A stretch of 64,000 nucleotides of DNA from Deinococcus aerius (GCF_002897375.1 NZ_BFAG01000007.1:124001-188000), one strand, 5' to 3'. Shown: positions 16,990 to 27,567, numbered from the stretch's first letter. The notes: generated from the sequence alone by a model not told the origin. Numbers and translations are program-made.

Positions 16990-18144
16990 ATGTCCAGCCT
17001 TCCGCCCGGCCTCCTTGCCGTGGACATCGTGGAGGCCGCGCGTCAGCTCACCGGGGAGCCGAACCTGCGCCTCCTCCACGTCGCCGCCGAGCCGGTGGCC
17101 TGGCGAGTCGTGAGTGAGGTCACGCACGGCCTCCAGCGGCTGCGGGGCACGAGCACGAACGGCTCCCACACGCAGTCCTGGTCGCTCATTCTCAAAACCC
17201 TGCAACCCGATCCGGCGGGTGACCCGTCAGCCGGGTCCGACTGGGAACGGGAGGCGCTGGCGTACACGTCCGGTCTCCTGCACGCGGCGGGCGGATTCCG
17301 TCCCGCGCGCCTCCTGCACCTCACCCGTCCCGCACCCGACCGCATCCAGTTGTGGCTGGAGGACGTGCCGGACGACACGCCGGAGGTCTGGCCGCTGGAT
17401 CGTCATGCGCTCGCCGCCCGGCACCTCGGCGAGTTTAGTGGAGCGCATCCCGCCGACCCCCCAGAGAGTCCCGATTGGCTGTGGCGGGACTGGTGGGCCT
17501 CCTTCGATCCGGCCGAGGACCGCGAGGAGACCCGCGCGGTGCGTCTCGCCAGGACCTGGGACCGTCCGCTGGTGCGCCTCGCCTTCCCCCAGCCCGTGCT
17601 TGGGGAGTTGGAGCAGCTTGAGGCCGATTACGAGGGCCTGACCCGGGCGGTGGGGGGATTGCCGCACACGCTCTGCCACCTCGATCCGGGGCGGTTCAAC
17701 CTGCGTTCGCACATGCGGTCGGACGGGACGGTGGAGACGGTCTTCCTCGATTGGCAGAGCCTGGGAGTCGGCCCCCTCGGCGCCGACCTCGCCATGATGC
17801 ACTTCCTGAACCTCTGCCGGTTCTACGCCGATCCTGCGGAGTGCGGACAGCTCGACGAGGCCGGGTTCGCCGCGTACTGGCGGGGGGTCCGTTCGCAGCG
17901 GCCCGGCGTCTCGCATGAGGAGGCGCGGCTGGGCTACACGGCGGCAGCGGCGCTCCGCACGGCCACCGTGGTCCGGCTGCTCGTCGCGGAGCTGGCGGCG
18001 GAGGGTGCGGCGGGACGAAGGGTAGGGCAGTGGGGAGAAAAGCGCGGCTGGTCGCTGGAGCGGTCCTTGGAGGGGTGGGGCCGGGGCATGGCCTTTCTGC
18101 TGTCCCTGGGCGCCGAGGCCCGCTGGCTCGCGGGGCTGCCGTGA
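16990..18144 (+). CDS. Aminoglycoside phosphotransferase/choline-kinase-like protein (1)
   Basis: 384-residue protein with the kinase-like C-lobe of the APH superfamily: the catalytic loop is CHLDPGRFNL (H-x-D-x4-N type) and the metal-binding Asp is in VFLDWQSLGVGPLGADLAM. The N-lobe has a Lys in LILKTLQPD that fits the ATP-binding Lys. Superfamily members phosphorylate aminoglycosides, choline, homoserine or sugars. No substrate can be assigned. It is 72 bp downstream of the AraC gene on the same strand and converges with the ABC exporter operon. A second, only distantly similar APH-like gene lies at 21673-22830. Confidence 0.82.
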   Translation: MSSLPPGLLAVDIVEAARQLTGEPNLRLLHVAAEPVAWRVVSEVTHGLQRLRGTSTNGSHTQSWSLILKTLQPDPAGDPSAGSDWEREALAYTSGLLHAAGGFRPARLLHLTRPAPDRIQLWLEDVPDDTPEVWPLDRHALAARHLGEFSGAHPADPPESPDWLWRDWWASFDPAEDREETRAVRLARTWDRPLVRLAFPQPVLGELEQLEADYEGLTRAVGGLPHTLCHLDPGRFNLRSHMRSDGTVETVFLDWQSLGVGPLGADLAMMHFLNLCRFYADPAECGQLDEAGFAAYWRGVRSQRPGVSHEEARLGYTAAAALRTATVVRLLVAELAAEGAAGRRVGQWGEKRGWSLERSLEGWGRGMAFLLSLGAEARWLAGLP

Positions 18145-18178
18145 GGTCGGGCGAGCGCCGTCCACCTCCTGCCCCCGC

Positions 18179-18961
18179 TCAACTCGTCGCGCTCGTGTAG
18201 CGCCGCAGCCCCGCGCCCCACACCAGAACCGCGAGCGCGAAGGCCACCACCGCGGCCACCATGCCCCCGGCGACCAGGCCCAGGTCCCCCGTCCTGGTCA
18301 GGGCCCGCGCGGGCACCGTGGCGATGAAGGCGACGGGCACCACGCTCGTGAGGACCGCGCGGACGGGGGGTGAGTAGATGCTCACCGGGTAGCTGCCGAG
18401 CTGCCAGAACGCCCCGTAGAAGATGGACGGCTCCAGCCCCGGCGCCCAGAAGGCCAGCGCCGCGAGGAGGACGCGGGAGGCCCAGGCGACCACGACTCCG
18501 GCCCCGAGGAGCAGCCCGTACGTGAGGCCCCCGAGGACCGTCACGCTGTCCCCCAAGTTCGCCACGCCCACCCCCAGCGTCCCCACGCCGAGCAGGGCCG
18601 TGAGCAGCGCCCAGGGCGAGCAGGTCGCCAGGGTCGCCAGGAACAGGCTGGGCACCGGTTGCAGCAGCACGTCGTCGAAGTCGCCGCTTCGCAGCCTCCC
18701 CGCGAAGAAGCCGAGGTTGGGCTCCACAAAAGCCCCCATCACCCCGCTCACGATCAGGAAGGTGCCGTACAGCACGACCGTCTCGTCGAGGGTCCAGCCC
18801 GCCAGGGACGCCGTGAACGAGAAGATGACGCGTAGCGTCGCCAGGCCCGCGAAGACCGACACGGCCGCGAGCAGGGCCTGAAACACCACGTTGCCGCGGT
18901 GCGCGGCCTCCCGCTGGAGGGACACGGAGACGATCCCGAGAAACAGTCGGATGAGTTTCAC
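18179..18961 (-). CDS. ABC-2 type transporter permease (second subunit, DUF990-like)
   Basis: 260-residue membrane protein with six hydrophobic segments, starting at a GTG preceded by GGGGGAT and located 1 bp after the stop of the first permease. The sequence RLRSGDFDDVLLQPVPSLF fits the ABC-2 export permeases that occur as unequal pairs with a COG4586-type ATPase. It ends with GAGLRRYTSATS; the partner ends with RAGLRRYASVGG, showing that the two subunits are paralogues. Exported substrate is unknown. Confidence 0.87.
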   Translation of the reverse strand: MKLIRLFLGIVSVSLQREAAHRGNVVFQALLAAVSVFAGLATLRVIFSFTASLAGWTLDETVVLYGTFLIVSGVMGAFVEPNLGFFAGRLRSGDFDDVLLQPVPSLFLATLATCSPWALLTALLGVGTLGVGVANLGDSVTVLGGLTYGLLLGAGVVVAWASRVLLAALAFWAPGLEPSIFYGAFWQLGSYPVSIYSPPVRAVLTSVVPVAFIATVPARALTRTGDLGLVAGGMVAAVVAFALAVLVWGAGLRRYTSATS

Positions 18962-18962
18962 G

Positions 18963-19726
18963 TTATCCCCCCACGCTCGCGTAGCGCCGCAGCCCGGCCC
19001 GCCACACCCCGCGCAGCACCAGCAGGGCCACGCCCAGCCACGCGACCTGCCCCCCGAGCCCCCACCAGAAACCGGTGCTCGGCGTGCCGGACAGCACCTC
19101 GGCGGGCCAGCCGTTCATTGCCCAGAACGGCAGCGAACCCAGCACATCCCTCCACGGCCCGGGCAGGAGGGCGACCGGAAAGGCCCCGCCCCCCAGCAGG
19201 AAGATCAGCGTGTCCCCCAGGCTGACGAGGCCGTGCGCCCGTCCACCCCACAGGGCCGCGAGGGACAGCGTGAACGTCACCACGAACCGCAGGGCCGCGG
19301 CGAGCAGGACCGCCGGGACGAACAGGGCCAGGTTCGCGGGCTGCCACGCAACCCCCGCGAGGAGAAGGGCGAGCAGCACCAGCGGAACGCCCAGCCCGAG
19401 ATGCCAGACCCGGACGGCCAGGTTCTCCCCCAGCGGGGCGATCACCACGGCGTGCGGGCGCAGCAGGTCATCGACGATCTCGCCCCCGTAGATACCGTTG
19501 GCGAAGGTGTGGTTCTCGTAGGACACCGTCACGAGCCGGGTGAGGAGCAGGGCCACGAAGTAGGCGGACACGTCGCCCCGCCCGGGCAGCGCCGCCGACC
19601 ACACCGCGAGGCTGACGAGCGGCCCCACCGCCTGATTCGCCACGAGCGTGACCAGGAAGCTGCGGCCCGCCGACCACTGCAAGGTGAAGCGCCAGACGTA
19701 GGCGCCCAGCAGGGCGAGGGTGCGGG

Positions 19727-19730
<4 letters not shown>
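18963..19730 (-). CDS. ABC-2 type transporter permease (first subunit, DUF990-like)
   Basis: 255 residues from the ATG at 19730, which overlaps the ATPase stop in ATGA. Six hydrophobic segments are present, with the paired-permease signature NGIYGGEIVDDLLRPHAVV, equivalent to GRLRSGDFDDVLLQPVP in the second subunit. The three genes ATPase-permease-permease form a compact operon for an exporter. Confidence 0.88.
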
Positions 19731-20710
<980 letters not shown>

Positions 20711-20812
20711 ACGCCTCCTGATTCCAGCGTGCCACCCGCAGGCAAGCGTGGAGGGTTGGCGCGCTGTGAGCGAGGAGAAGATGCCCTATCCCTTCACTGG
20801 CAGTCGAGGGTT

Positions 20813-20818
20813 TATGTT
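20813..20818 (+). promoter_or_regulatory. Putative -10 box for leaderless MerR-like gene
   Basis: TATGTT followed by 5 nt and the GTG at 20824. An in-frame TGA at 20818-20820 closes the frame just upstream, so translation cannot start earlier, and GAGGG touches the start codon too closely to serve as a ribosome-binding site. Confidence 0.45.
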
Positions 20819-20823
20819 GAGGG

Positions 20824-21561
20824 GTGTACCGGACGGTGGACCTGGCGCGCGCCTCGGGGCTCTCGGTGCAGGGCGTGCGGCAGTACGAACACTGGGGCTT
20901 CCTGCCCCCGGTGGACCGCACGGCCAGCGGTCAGCGGCGGTACGAGGGCCGACACCTCGACGCCCTCCTCACGGCGCGGGTGCTGCGCGGGGGCTACTCG
21001 TGGAAGATCGCGTTGCAGGTCATGCGGGCAGTCCACGCGGGCGACCTCGTGGGCGCCCTGCGCGAGGCGGACCGGCGGCACGCCGGGCTCCACCGCCGCC
21101 GGGGCGAGGTGCTGGCGACGATAGAGGCCCTGAACGTGACCAGCCGGGCGGCCCCGGCGAGGCTGCGGCTGCCGCGGGGTCGGCCCAGCGCCCTGAGGGT
21201 CGGGGAGGCCGCGCGGCACGTGGGCGAGAAGGTGTCCACCCTGCACTACTGGGAAACGCGCGGCCTGGTGGTCCCTCTGCGCGACCCGCGGACGGGTTAC
21301 CGCCTGTACGACGCCCCCCGGCTCCGCCAGGTGGAGATCGTGGCCTTGCTGCGCCGCGCGGGCTACGACTTCGCCTCGGTGCGCCGCGTTCTCGACGAGG
21401 TGAGCACGGGACGGCTGGAGAACGTACTCGGCGCGGCCCAGGCCCGGCTGACGCAACTCGACGAGGACACGCGCAAGTGCGTGGCCGCGACCGCCGCCCT
21501 GTGGGCGTACCTGGAATGGCATGGGGGTCCTGAAGCTGGACCGGTCTTGGGGAAGACCTGA
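20824..21561 (+). CDS. Transcriptional regulator with two MerR-type DNA-binding domains
   Basis: 245 residues from a GTG. Two MerR winged-helix domains are present in tandem: residues 1-75 (VDLARASGLSVQGVRQYEHW, then GQRRYEGRHLDAL) and about 124-195 (VGEAARHVGEKVSTLHYWET, then GYRLYDAPRLRQVEIVAL). A normal MerR has one such domain plus a dimerising coiled coil, so one chain here may mimic a dimer or bind two half-sites. No obvious effector domain is seen beyond a short C-terminal helix. It is divergent from the ABC exporter (113 bp apart) and probably regulates it. Confidence 0.87.
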   Translation: MYRTVDLARASGLSVQGVRQYEHWGFLPPVDRTASGQRRYEGRHLDALLTARVLRGGYSWKIALQVMRAVHAGDLVGALREADRRHAGLHRRRGEVLATIEALNVTSRAAPARLRLPRGRPSALRVGEAARHVGEKVSTLHYWETRGLVVPLRDPRTGYRLYDAPRLRQVEIVALLRRAGYDFASVRRVLDEVSTGRLENVLGAAQARLTQLDEDTRKCVAATAALWAYLEWHGGPEAGPVLGKT

Positions 21562-21672
21562 AGCTCAAGGTCGGAGTCGGACACGATCAGCGTCACCTTG
21601 AGCCGCGAGGTTGCCCGCGTTCTGATCTGCCGCCCGCGCGGCCCCGATCCCAGAATGGCGGCCAGTTGGGAC

Positions 21673-22830
21673 TCATCCGCCGAACAGCGCCTCCACCTCC
21701 CAGTCCTCGAAGGCGCCTTCGAGGCACGTCATCTTCGTGAGCCAGTAGGACCGCTCCGCGCCGTCCAGGCGGTCTTGCAGCGGCACGAGCAGCCAGTACA
21801 CGAGCGCGAGGCGGTAGTCCGCCACGAGGTCCGCCCACCCGTATCCCCGCACGCCCGAGGCGAACAACGTGTCCAGGTACAGGCGCAGCACCCCGCGCTC
21901 CCGGTCCCCTGCGAGGCGCTGCTCGCGCGTCCAGAACGTCGCGCAGATCGTCGCCAGGTCCTGCGCGCCCATCCACGCTTCGTGACTCTGCCAGTCGATG
22001 ATGAACGTCGGCGCGTCCACGCCCCCCTTCGGCACGAAGAAATTTGAGGGGTAGGCGTCCCCGTGCGCGAGCGTCAGGGCCCGGCCGCTCCGAACACGCG
22101 GCAGCAGGTGCGTCCTCCACACGTGGGATAAGCCCCCGAAGACCCGCTCGTAGAGGCGCAGCAGGCGCGGCCCGACCTCGCCGCCCTCCACGTCCCGTAG
22201 CGCCTCGAAGGCCTGTCGCCGCCGCTCCACGGCCCCCACGAGCGCGTCCTCATCGCGGCACCACACCGGAAGCTGGACGACCTCGCCGCCCAGGAGCGGA
22301 TGCTGCCACCAGAAGGCCTGAAGTCGTGCGAGGGCCGTCACGCAGGCCGTGAGCACGCCGTCCCCTGGCACATTGCGGCCCGGCGTGAGCTGCAATTCGC
22401 GCGACAGGGCAACGTCGTGCGTCCCGGACACGTCGAGCAGCAACAGGTGCGAGTCCTGTGAGGAGGGATCGAACGCCGTATCGAACGCGCGCACGAGCAC
22501 GTCGGGATGGCCCGGCACCATGCGCGCGAGGTCATACAGGGCGACTTCGCGCTGCCCCGCCCGCCTCGCCCACGGCTCGGGGACGTTGGCCTTGAGGAGC
22601 AGGCTCGTCGGCCCGGCCCCGTCCGGGTGGCCGTACGACACGTCGAGGTGCCAGGTGCGGGAGTTGAACGCCGGATTGCGCCGGGACCGCACGCCCAGCA
22701 CCCCGTCCCGCCCGAGGACCCCTTCCCGGCGCAGGATGGCCGAGAGGACCTGGGGGGTGACCTCCGAGGCGTCGCGCAGCACGGGGGTCACGGACGCACC
22801 CGGGGCGGGTGATGGCGGGCCATGCGGCAT
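21673..22830 (-). CDS. Aminoglycoside phosphotransferase/choline-kinase-like protein (2)
   Basis: 385 residues from the ATG at 22830; a TTG at 22851 and a GTG at 22791 are other possible starts, and a TACAAT box overlaps the chosen ATG, so the N terminus is uncertain. The catalytic loop is LAHGDAYPSNFFV and the metal Asp is in FIIDWQSHEAWMGAQDLA. The N-lobe ATP Lys is probably in SLLLKANVPEPWA. The layout matches phosphotransferases that act on alcohol groups of antibiotics, amino alcohols or sugars. It is divergent from nagA with 148 bp between starts. Substrate unknown. Confidence 0.82.
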   Translation of the reverse strand: MPHGPPSPAPGASVTPVLRDASEVTPQVLSAILRREGVLGRDGVLGVRSRRNPAFNSRTWHLDVSYGHPDGAGPTSLLLKANVPEPWARRAGQREVALYDLARMVPGHPDVLVRAFDTAFDPSSQDSHLLLLDVSGTHDVALSRELQLTPGRNVPGDGVLTACVTALARLQAFWWQHPLLGGEVVQLPVWCRDEDALVGAVERRRQAFEALRDVEGGEVGPRLLRLYERVFGGLSHVWRTHLLPRVRSGRALTLAHGDAYPSNFFVPKGGVDAPTFIIDWQSHEAWMGAQDLATICATFWTREQRLAGDRERGVLRLYLDTLFASGVRGYGWADLVADYRLALVYWLLVPLQDRLDGAERSYWLTKMTCLEGAFEDWEVEALFGG

Positions 22831-22978
22831 TGTACGGGCGGTTGACGGCAACGCCCGACGTGTTCTTGAGCGGGCTCGGGGAGTAGTGTGGTGAACGCGC
22901 GGCGCCCGTCAGCGCCCCCTCCGTACTTTTCCTCCGGGTGGACGGCGTCTCCGGGAAAAGCCGGGCAGGGGGGCTCGG

Positions 22979-24169
22979 GTGCGGGAGTTGTGGATCGAGA
23001 ATGTGCGCGTGGTGGCGGAGGCGGGCCTGATGGAGGGCGGCGCCGTTCGGGTCGCGGGTGGGCGGATCGCCGCGGTAGCAACCGGCCCGGCGCCCCGGGA
23101 GGACGCTTCGCCTGTCCTGGACGGCGGGGGAGGGCTGCTCATCCCCGGCCTGATTGACGTGCATATCCACGGGGCAAGCGGGCACGACATGATGGACGGC
23201 AGGCGCGCGAGCATCGAGGGGGTCTCGCGCGCCTGCGCGGCGACCGGCTGCACGTCCTTTCTCGTCACGTCCGTCAGCTCCACCCTGGAGGCGCTGCTGC
23301 GGCTGGTGGACCGCGTGCGGGAGGTGATCGGCCAGGAGCCGGGGGCGGCCATCGCCGGAATCCACGCCGAGGGCCCTTACCTGAACGTGAAGCGCAAGGG
23401 CATGCAGAACGAGGCCTTTCTGCGCCACCCCAGCCTCCCGGAGATGCGGCAGGTGCTGGACCACGCCGGGCCGCTGCTCCGAATGGTCACGCTGGCGCCC
23501 GAATTGCCCGGCGGCCTGGAACTGACAACTTTCCTGCGGGAGCGCGGGGTGATCGTCGCCGTCGCCCACTCGGACGCGACCTACGACGAGGCGCTGGCCG
23601 CCTTCCGGCACGGCGCCAGCCACGTCACGCACTGCTTCAACGGGATGCGGCCCATCCACCACCGCGACCCCGGCCTGATCGTCGCCGCGTTCGAGGCGCC
23701 GCACGTCAGCGTGCAGGCCATCGTGGACCACGTCCACCTCCATCCCGCCACCGTGCGCCTGATGCACCGGCTGAAGGGACCCGGCGGGATGGTCCTGATC
23801 ACCGACGCCCTCCAGGCGATGGGCCTGGGCGACGGGGAGTATTCGTTCGGCGGGCATGCCGTGACAGTGCGGGACGGCGTGGCTCGCCTGGCAGACGGCA
23901 CGCTGGCCTCCAGCACCGTGACCATGAACGGGGCGCTGAGGAACACTGTCGGGATCGGCATTCCCCTGGTGGACGCCGTCACGATGGCCGCGACCACCCC
24001 CGCCGACCTGCTCGGCCTGCCGCACAAGGGCCGCATCGCCGTCGGCGCGGACGCGGACCTGGCGCTGCTCGACGAGGACTACCGGGTGTGCTGGACGATG
24101 ATCGGGGGGCGGATGGTGTTTCAGGCTGGTGGCGAGGTGGCCGACCGTCCCCCGCCGCCCTCGGCCTGA
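22979..24169 (+). CDS. nagA: N-acetylglucosamine-6-phosphate deacetylase
   Basis: 396-residue amidohydrolase from a GTG with AGGGGGG upstream. It removes acetate from GlcNAc-6-phosphate in the cytoplasm. Metal and catalytic residues are visible: DVHIHG (HxH), HAEGPYLN (metal Glu), AHSDATYDE (His), VTHCFNGM (His, substrate binding) and ITDALQAMG (catalytic Asp). Length is typical (about 380-400). It is the first gene of the glycan island and fits the GH84 hexosaminidase and the sulfatases found further along. No nagB is seen next to it. Confidence 0.95.
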   Translation: MRELWIENVRVVAEAGLMEGGAVRVAGGRIAAVATGPAPREDASPVLDGGGGLLIPGLIDVHIHGASGHDMMDGRRASIEGVSRACAATGCTSFLVTSVSSTLEALLRLVDRVREVIGQEPGAAIAGIHAEGPYLNVKRKGMQNEAFLRHPSLPEMRQVLDHAGPLLRMVTLAPELPGGLELTTFLRERGVIVAVAHSDATYDEALAAFRHGASHVTHCFNGMRPIHHRDPGLIVAAFEAPHVSVQAIVDHVHLHPATVRLMHRLKGPGGMVLITDALQAMGLGDGEYSFGGHAVTVRDGVARLADGTLASSTVTMNGALRNTVGIGIPLVDAVTMAATTPADLLGLPHKGRIAVGADADLALLDEDYRVCWTMIGGRMVFQAGGEVADRPPPPSA

Positions 24170-24280
24170 CAGATACCCGAGGTCAACTCAGGCACACCCG
24201 GGATGAGTTCCCGATGGTCCGGGAAGTTCTGGTCACTTCCCAACTCCAGGCTCCAGGAAATCGCTCTGGAACACGGTCTT

Positions 24281-24322
24281 TTGCTCCTCCCCCTTGAGGG
24301 GGGAGGCTGGGTGGGGGTGAAC
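24281..24322. repeat. Dispersed hairpin repeat, copy 2
   Basis: Same 42-bp element as 4546-4587, with one substitution (t for a in the G-rich tail). It lies in the 219-bp gap between the convergent ends of nagA and the sulfatase, where its hairpin could act as a bidirectional transcription barrier. Confidence 0.8.
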
Positions 24323-24388
24323 GGGCACACCAGCCCAGCGCCGCAGAATCCCGATACCCCGGAGAACGTCCCGGTATGCGATCCTTGC

Positions 24389-25873
24389 TTACACCCGGCT
24401 TGGCCGCTCGCTGATGGGCTCGGACCGCTCCATGTCCCCGATCATCTCCAGCAGCAACTGGGCCTTGATCCCGGTGAAGTCGGGGTCGTGGAAGCGGTTG
24501 ACGTGTTCGTGCGGGTCCGCGGCCAGGTCGTACAGCTCGCCGAACGTCTCGCCCGGGTACACCACCAGCTTGTACCGCTCGGTGATCCAGGCCTTGTACC
24601 GCAGGCGGTCGGGTTCTTCCTTGTACTCGGCGCGGACGCCGGGGCGCGCGGGCACCTCGCCGGATTCCAGGTACGGGCGCAGGTCGAGGCCGTCCACGGG
24701 CGGGCAGGGGAGCCCCGCGTAGCCCAGCAGGGTGGGGTAGAGGTCCACCAGCGAGACCGGGTGGGCAAGCGTATCCGCGCCGAACCCCGCCGGGTAGCGC
24801 AGGATCAGCGGCACCCGCAGCACGCTCTCGTAGGCCACGGGACCCTTCTGGCCGATATCGTGGTCCCCCAGCATGTCCCCGTGGTCGGAGGTGAAGACCA
24901 CGATGGTGTCCCGCTCGTACCCGCAGCGCCGCAGCGTGCCCAGCACCTCGCCCACCTGCCGGTCGATCAGGTTCACCATCGTGTAGTAGTGCGCGCGGGT
25001 GGCCCGCGAGCGGCGTTCGTCCGCGAAATAGGCCTTCCAGTCGTGCGCGCCGCTGTTGCCCGCCACCTCGAAGGGTCCCCGGTAGCGGCTGGCATTGATG
25101 CCCCCAGACCGCAGCAGCTCGATGGGCTCGGGCGTGCTGCGGTCCCCGGCGCTGGAGATCGGCGGGGGAAGGGCCGCCTCGTCCACCCGGGCCTCAAAGT
25201 CGAAGGGGACCGCGTGGGGGTGATGCGGGTCCTGAAAGCCGAGATTCAGGAAGAACGGCTGGCGGGCGTCGTGCCCCTCCAGAAAGGCCGCCGCCCGCTC
25301 GACGATCCAGGCGCCGCTGTGGTACGCGGTCGGCATCCCCCACGCCCCCGTCTCGTTGGGGTCGTACTCGAAGAGGCGGGTGATGCGGTTGTACTGGGCC
25401 GGATTAATGCCCCGCCGCTCCAGCCAGCGGGCGTAGTGCCGACTCACGCCCCAGGTGACGTGCCCGGTGGCGACCTCGGCCGTGTCGAAGCCGACGAAGT
25501 CGCGCCAGGGCGTGCCGAGTTCGTCCACCGGCGCCTTCTCGGGGCTGTCCTCGTTCCAGGGGTGCCAGTGCGCCTTGCCGATGTGGTGGGTGCGGTAGCC
25601 GCCCGCGCGGAGCATGGCGCTCAGGAAGCGCGTCTTGTCGGGCGCCGTCGTGCCGATGTTGTACCCGCCGTGACGGGACAGGAACAGGCCCGTCATCAGG
25701 GACAGCCGCGACGGGGTACACACGGCGTTCGGGCAGTACGAGCGCTCGAAGTTGACCCCCTCCGAGGCGAGGGCATCCAGATTCGGCGTCGTCAGAAAGG
25801 GGCTGCCGTTGACCCCGACGGCGTCGTGCCGCTGCTGGTCGGTGGTGATGAGCAGGATATTAGGCGGGTTCAT
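24389..25873 (-). CDS. Type I sulfatase (CTPSR motif)
   Basis: 494 residues from the ATG at 25873. The alkaline-phosphatase-fold sulfatase opening LLITTDQQRHDAVG gives the first metal Asp pair. C52 in VCTPSR is the residue converted to formylglycine, the catalytic aldehyde. The later metal site is FTSDHGDMLGDHD. No signal peptide is present, so it should act in the cytoplasm, on sulfated sugars taken up by the cell. It needs a formylglycine-generating enzyme, which is not in this window. It follows a second sulfatase (85-bp gap) on the same strand. Confidence 0.92.
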   Translation of the reverse strand: MNPPNILLITTDQQRHDAVGVNGSPFLTTPNLDALASEGVNFERSYCPNAVCTPSRLSLMTGLFLSRHGGYNIGTTAPDKTRFLSAMLRAGGYRTHHIGKAHWHPWNEDSPEKAPVDELGTPWRDFVGFDTAEVATGHVTWGVSRHYARWLERRGINPAQYNRITRLFEYDPNETGAWGMPTAYHSGAWIVERAAAFLEGHDARQPFFLNLGFQDPHHPHAVPFDFEARVDEAALPPPISSAGDRSTPEPIELLRSGGINASRYRGPFEVAGNSGAHDWKAYFADERRSRATRAHYYTMVNLIDRQVGEVLGTLRRCGYERDTIVVFTSDHGDMLGDHDIGQKGPVAYESVLRVPLILRYPAGFGADTLAHPVSLVDLYPTLLGYAGLPCPPVDGLDLRPYLESGEVPARPGVRAEYKEEPDRLRYKAWITERYKLVVYPGETFGELYDLAADPHEHVNRFHDPDFTGIKAQLLLEMIGDMERSEPISERPSRV

Positions 25874-25958
25874 CGTGCCTTTCTTGCCGCCCGGTGGGTC
25901 CGGTTCTTGGGCGTGGAGTTGAGCGGACCGGCGTTCTCCCTGCTTCCAGCCCTGGGGC

Positions 25959-27461
25959 TCACAGCCGCAGGCGGGCGAACTGTTCCTCCGGGGCACCGAG
26001 GTGCAACATATACGCCCTCAACTGGTCCTCCAGCCGCCGGACCTCGCCGGGGTGTTCGGCCCGCAGGTCCCGGAGTTGCTCCGCGTCGTCCGCCCGGTAC
26101 AGCAGGTCTTCTCGGCGGGGCGGCAGGTGCCGGATATCGCCCGACCGGGCGGGCATCCGCCAGTGGGGGGTCCGCACGCCGGGAATGAACTGTCCGGCCA
26201 CCAGGTCCGGGAACACGGTGGGCCGGTTTTGCCGCGCGGGCTGGCTGCGGTAGTCGAGTTGACCCACCTGAAGCGAGTACCAGTGGGCCGCGCCGAGTTC
26301 GGGGTCGTGGTCCCGCAGCAGCGTCCACTCGCCGTTCGTGACGCCGACCCGCGCGTTGGCGTACCCATACACGGCCAGGTCACGGTGCGTGGAACGCTGG
26401 CCGAGCAGCACGGGCAGGAAGGAGCGGGAGTGGGGCGCGGGGCTGGATAGGCCGAGCAGGTCGAGCACCGTGGCGTGCAGGTCCACCGTCTGCGTGACCG
26501 CCCCCTCCCGCCGCGCGGGCTGTCCGGGGCACCACACCAGCAGGGGAATATGGGTCAGGGTGTTCCACAGCGGGCTCGCGGGTTTGCCGATGCGCCCATG
26601 TTCCCCCAGGTAGTGCCCGTGGTCCGTCGTGATGATGACGGCAGTGTCCTCCCACAGGTTATGTCGGCTCAGGGCGTCGAACACGCGGCCCAGCCAGGTG
26701 TCCACCATCGTGAGCTTCCCGGCGAACTGCGCGCGGACCCAGCCCAGTTCCCGCTCGCTCAGGGCGAGTTCGCCCACGTCACTGCGGCCATAGCGGGGCC
26801 AGGGGTTGAAGTCCTCCGGCGCCTCGTCCGTATACAGGCTGCGGTAGGGCTCGGGGATATGGAAGGGCTCGTGCACGTCGAAGCTGTCCACGTGCAGGTA
26901 AAAACGCTCCAGCATGTGGTTCCGGTCGAGCCAGCGGGCCGCGGCGTCCATCACCCTTGGCCCGAAGAAATCCGCCTCGTCCCGAAAGGAGGCGACGTTC
27001 CGCAGGTAGATGCGGGCACCCTCGCCGTGCTCGGCGACCATCCGCCGTGCCCAGGCGGGCTCCTCCCGCAGCGGGGCGGTGACGTGATTGTCGTGTTCGT
27101 GCCCGCGGATGAATTCGTACCCGGCGAAGTCGTGATGGTAGCTGTGCGCGCCCCACTCGAAGAAGTGGTAGTGGTCGGTGACGAGCCCGGTGGTGATGCC
27201 CGCGCGGTTCGCGTGGTAGGCGATGGGCTCGTCCCACGGCTCCAGAGGGCCCCACCCGCGCCACCAGAATTCCTCCACGCCCGCCCAGATTTCCCGCCGG
27301 GCGGGCATGCAGGGCAGAGAGCCCGTGTAGTGCCGGTCGAAGACGACGGCCCGCCGGGCAAACGCGTCGAGGTTGGGCGTCTGGACCCAGCCATTGCCGT
27401 ACGTCCGCAGAAAGTGCCGATTGAGCGAGTCGATCTGAATGAGGATGACGTTCCGGGGCAT
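25959..27461 (-). CDS. Type I sulfatase (CMPAR motif)
   Basis: 500 residues. The opening VILIQIDSLNRHFLRTYG provides metal Asp residues, C51 in SLPCMPARRE is the formylglycine site (C-x-P-A-R variant), and ITTDHGHYLGEHGRIGKP is the second metal motif. It differs strongly from the neighbouring sulfatase, so the two probably remove sulfate from different positions or sugars. No signal peptide is seen. The gene starts 106 bp downstream of the sugar-binding-protein gene, with a hairpin between them. Confidence 0.92.
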   Translation of the reverse strand: MPRNVILIQIDSLNRHFLRTYGNGWVQTPNLDAFARRAVVFDRHYTGSLPCMPARREIWAGVEEFWWRGWGPLEPWDEPIAYHANRAGITTGLVTDHYHFFEWGAHSYHHDFAGYEFIRGHEHDNHVTAPLREEPAWARRMVAEHGEGARIYLRNVASFRDEADFFGPRVMDAAARWLDRNHMLERFYLHVDSFDVHEPFHIPEPYRSLYTDEAPEDFNPWPRYGRSDVGELALSERELGWVRAQFAGKLTMVDTWLGRVFDALSRHNLWEDTAVIITTDHGHYLGEHGRIGKPASPLWNTLTHIPLLVWCPGQPARREGAVTQTVDLHATVLDLLGLSSPAPHSRSFLPVLLGQRSTHRDLAVYGYANARVGVTNGEWTLLRDHDPELGAAHWYSLQVGQLDYRSQPARQNRPTVFPDLVAGQFIPGVRTPHWRMPARSGDIRHLPPRREDLLYRADDAEQLRDLRAEHPGEVRRLEDQLRAYMLHLGAPEEQFARLRL

Positions 27462-27493
27462 GGGCTCCGTCCTGATCTCGGGAAGCGTGAAAG

Positions 27494-27526
27494 AGAAGTG
27501 GCGGAGCGCCGGGCCCCGCCACTTCT
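27494..27526 (-). terminator. Hairpin between sugar-binding protein and sulfatase genes
   Basis: Perfect 11-bp stem (AGAAGTGGCGG, 27494-27504, with 27516-27526) and an 11-nt loop. On the minus strand it is followed by CTTTC. It can end most transcripts after the binding-protein gene, leaving less read-through into the sulfatases, a common arrangement for abundant binding proteins. Confidence 0.65.
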
Positions 27527-27567
27527 GTCTGTCAATTCAGGTGCTTCATTTCAAGGCTTCGGGGGAC

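Noticed and set aside
22827..22832. TACAAT as the -10 box of a leaderless phosphotransferase gene
   Set aside because: The ATG 5 nt downstream is out of frame with the protein and the box overlaps the chosen start; no supporting -35 was seen.
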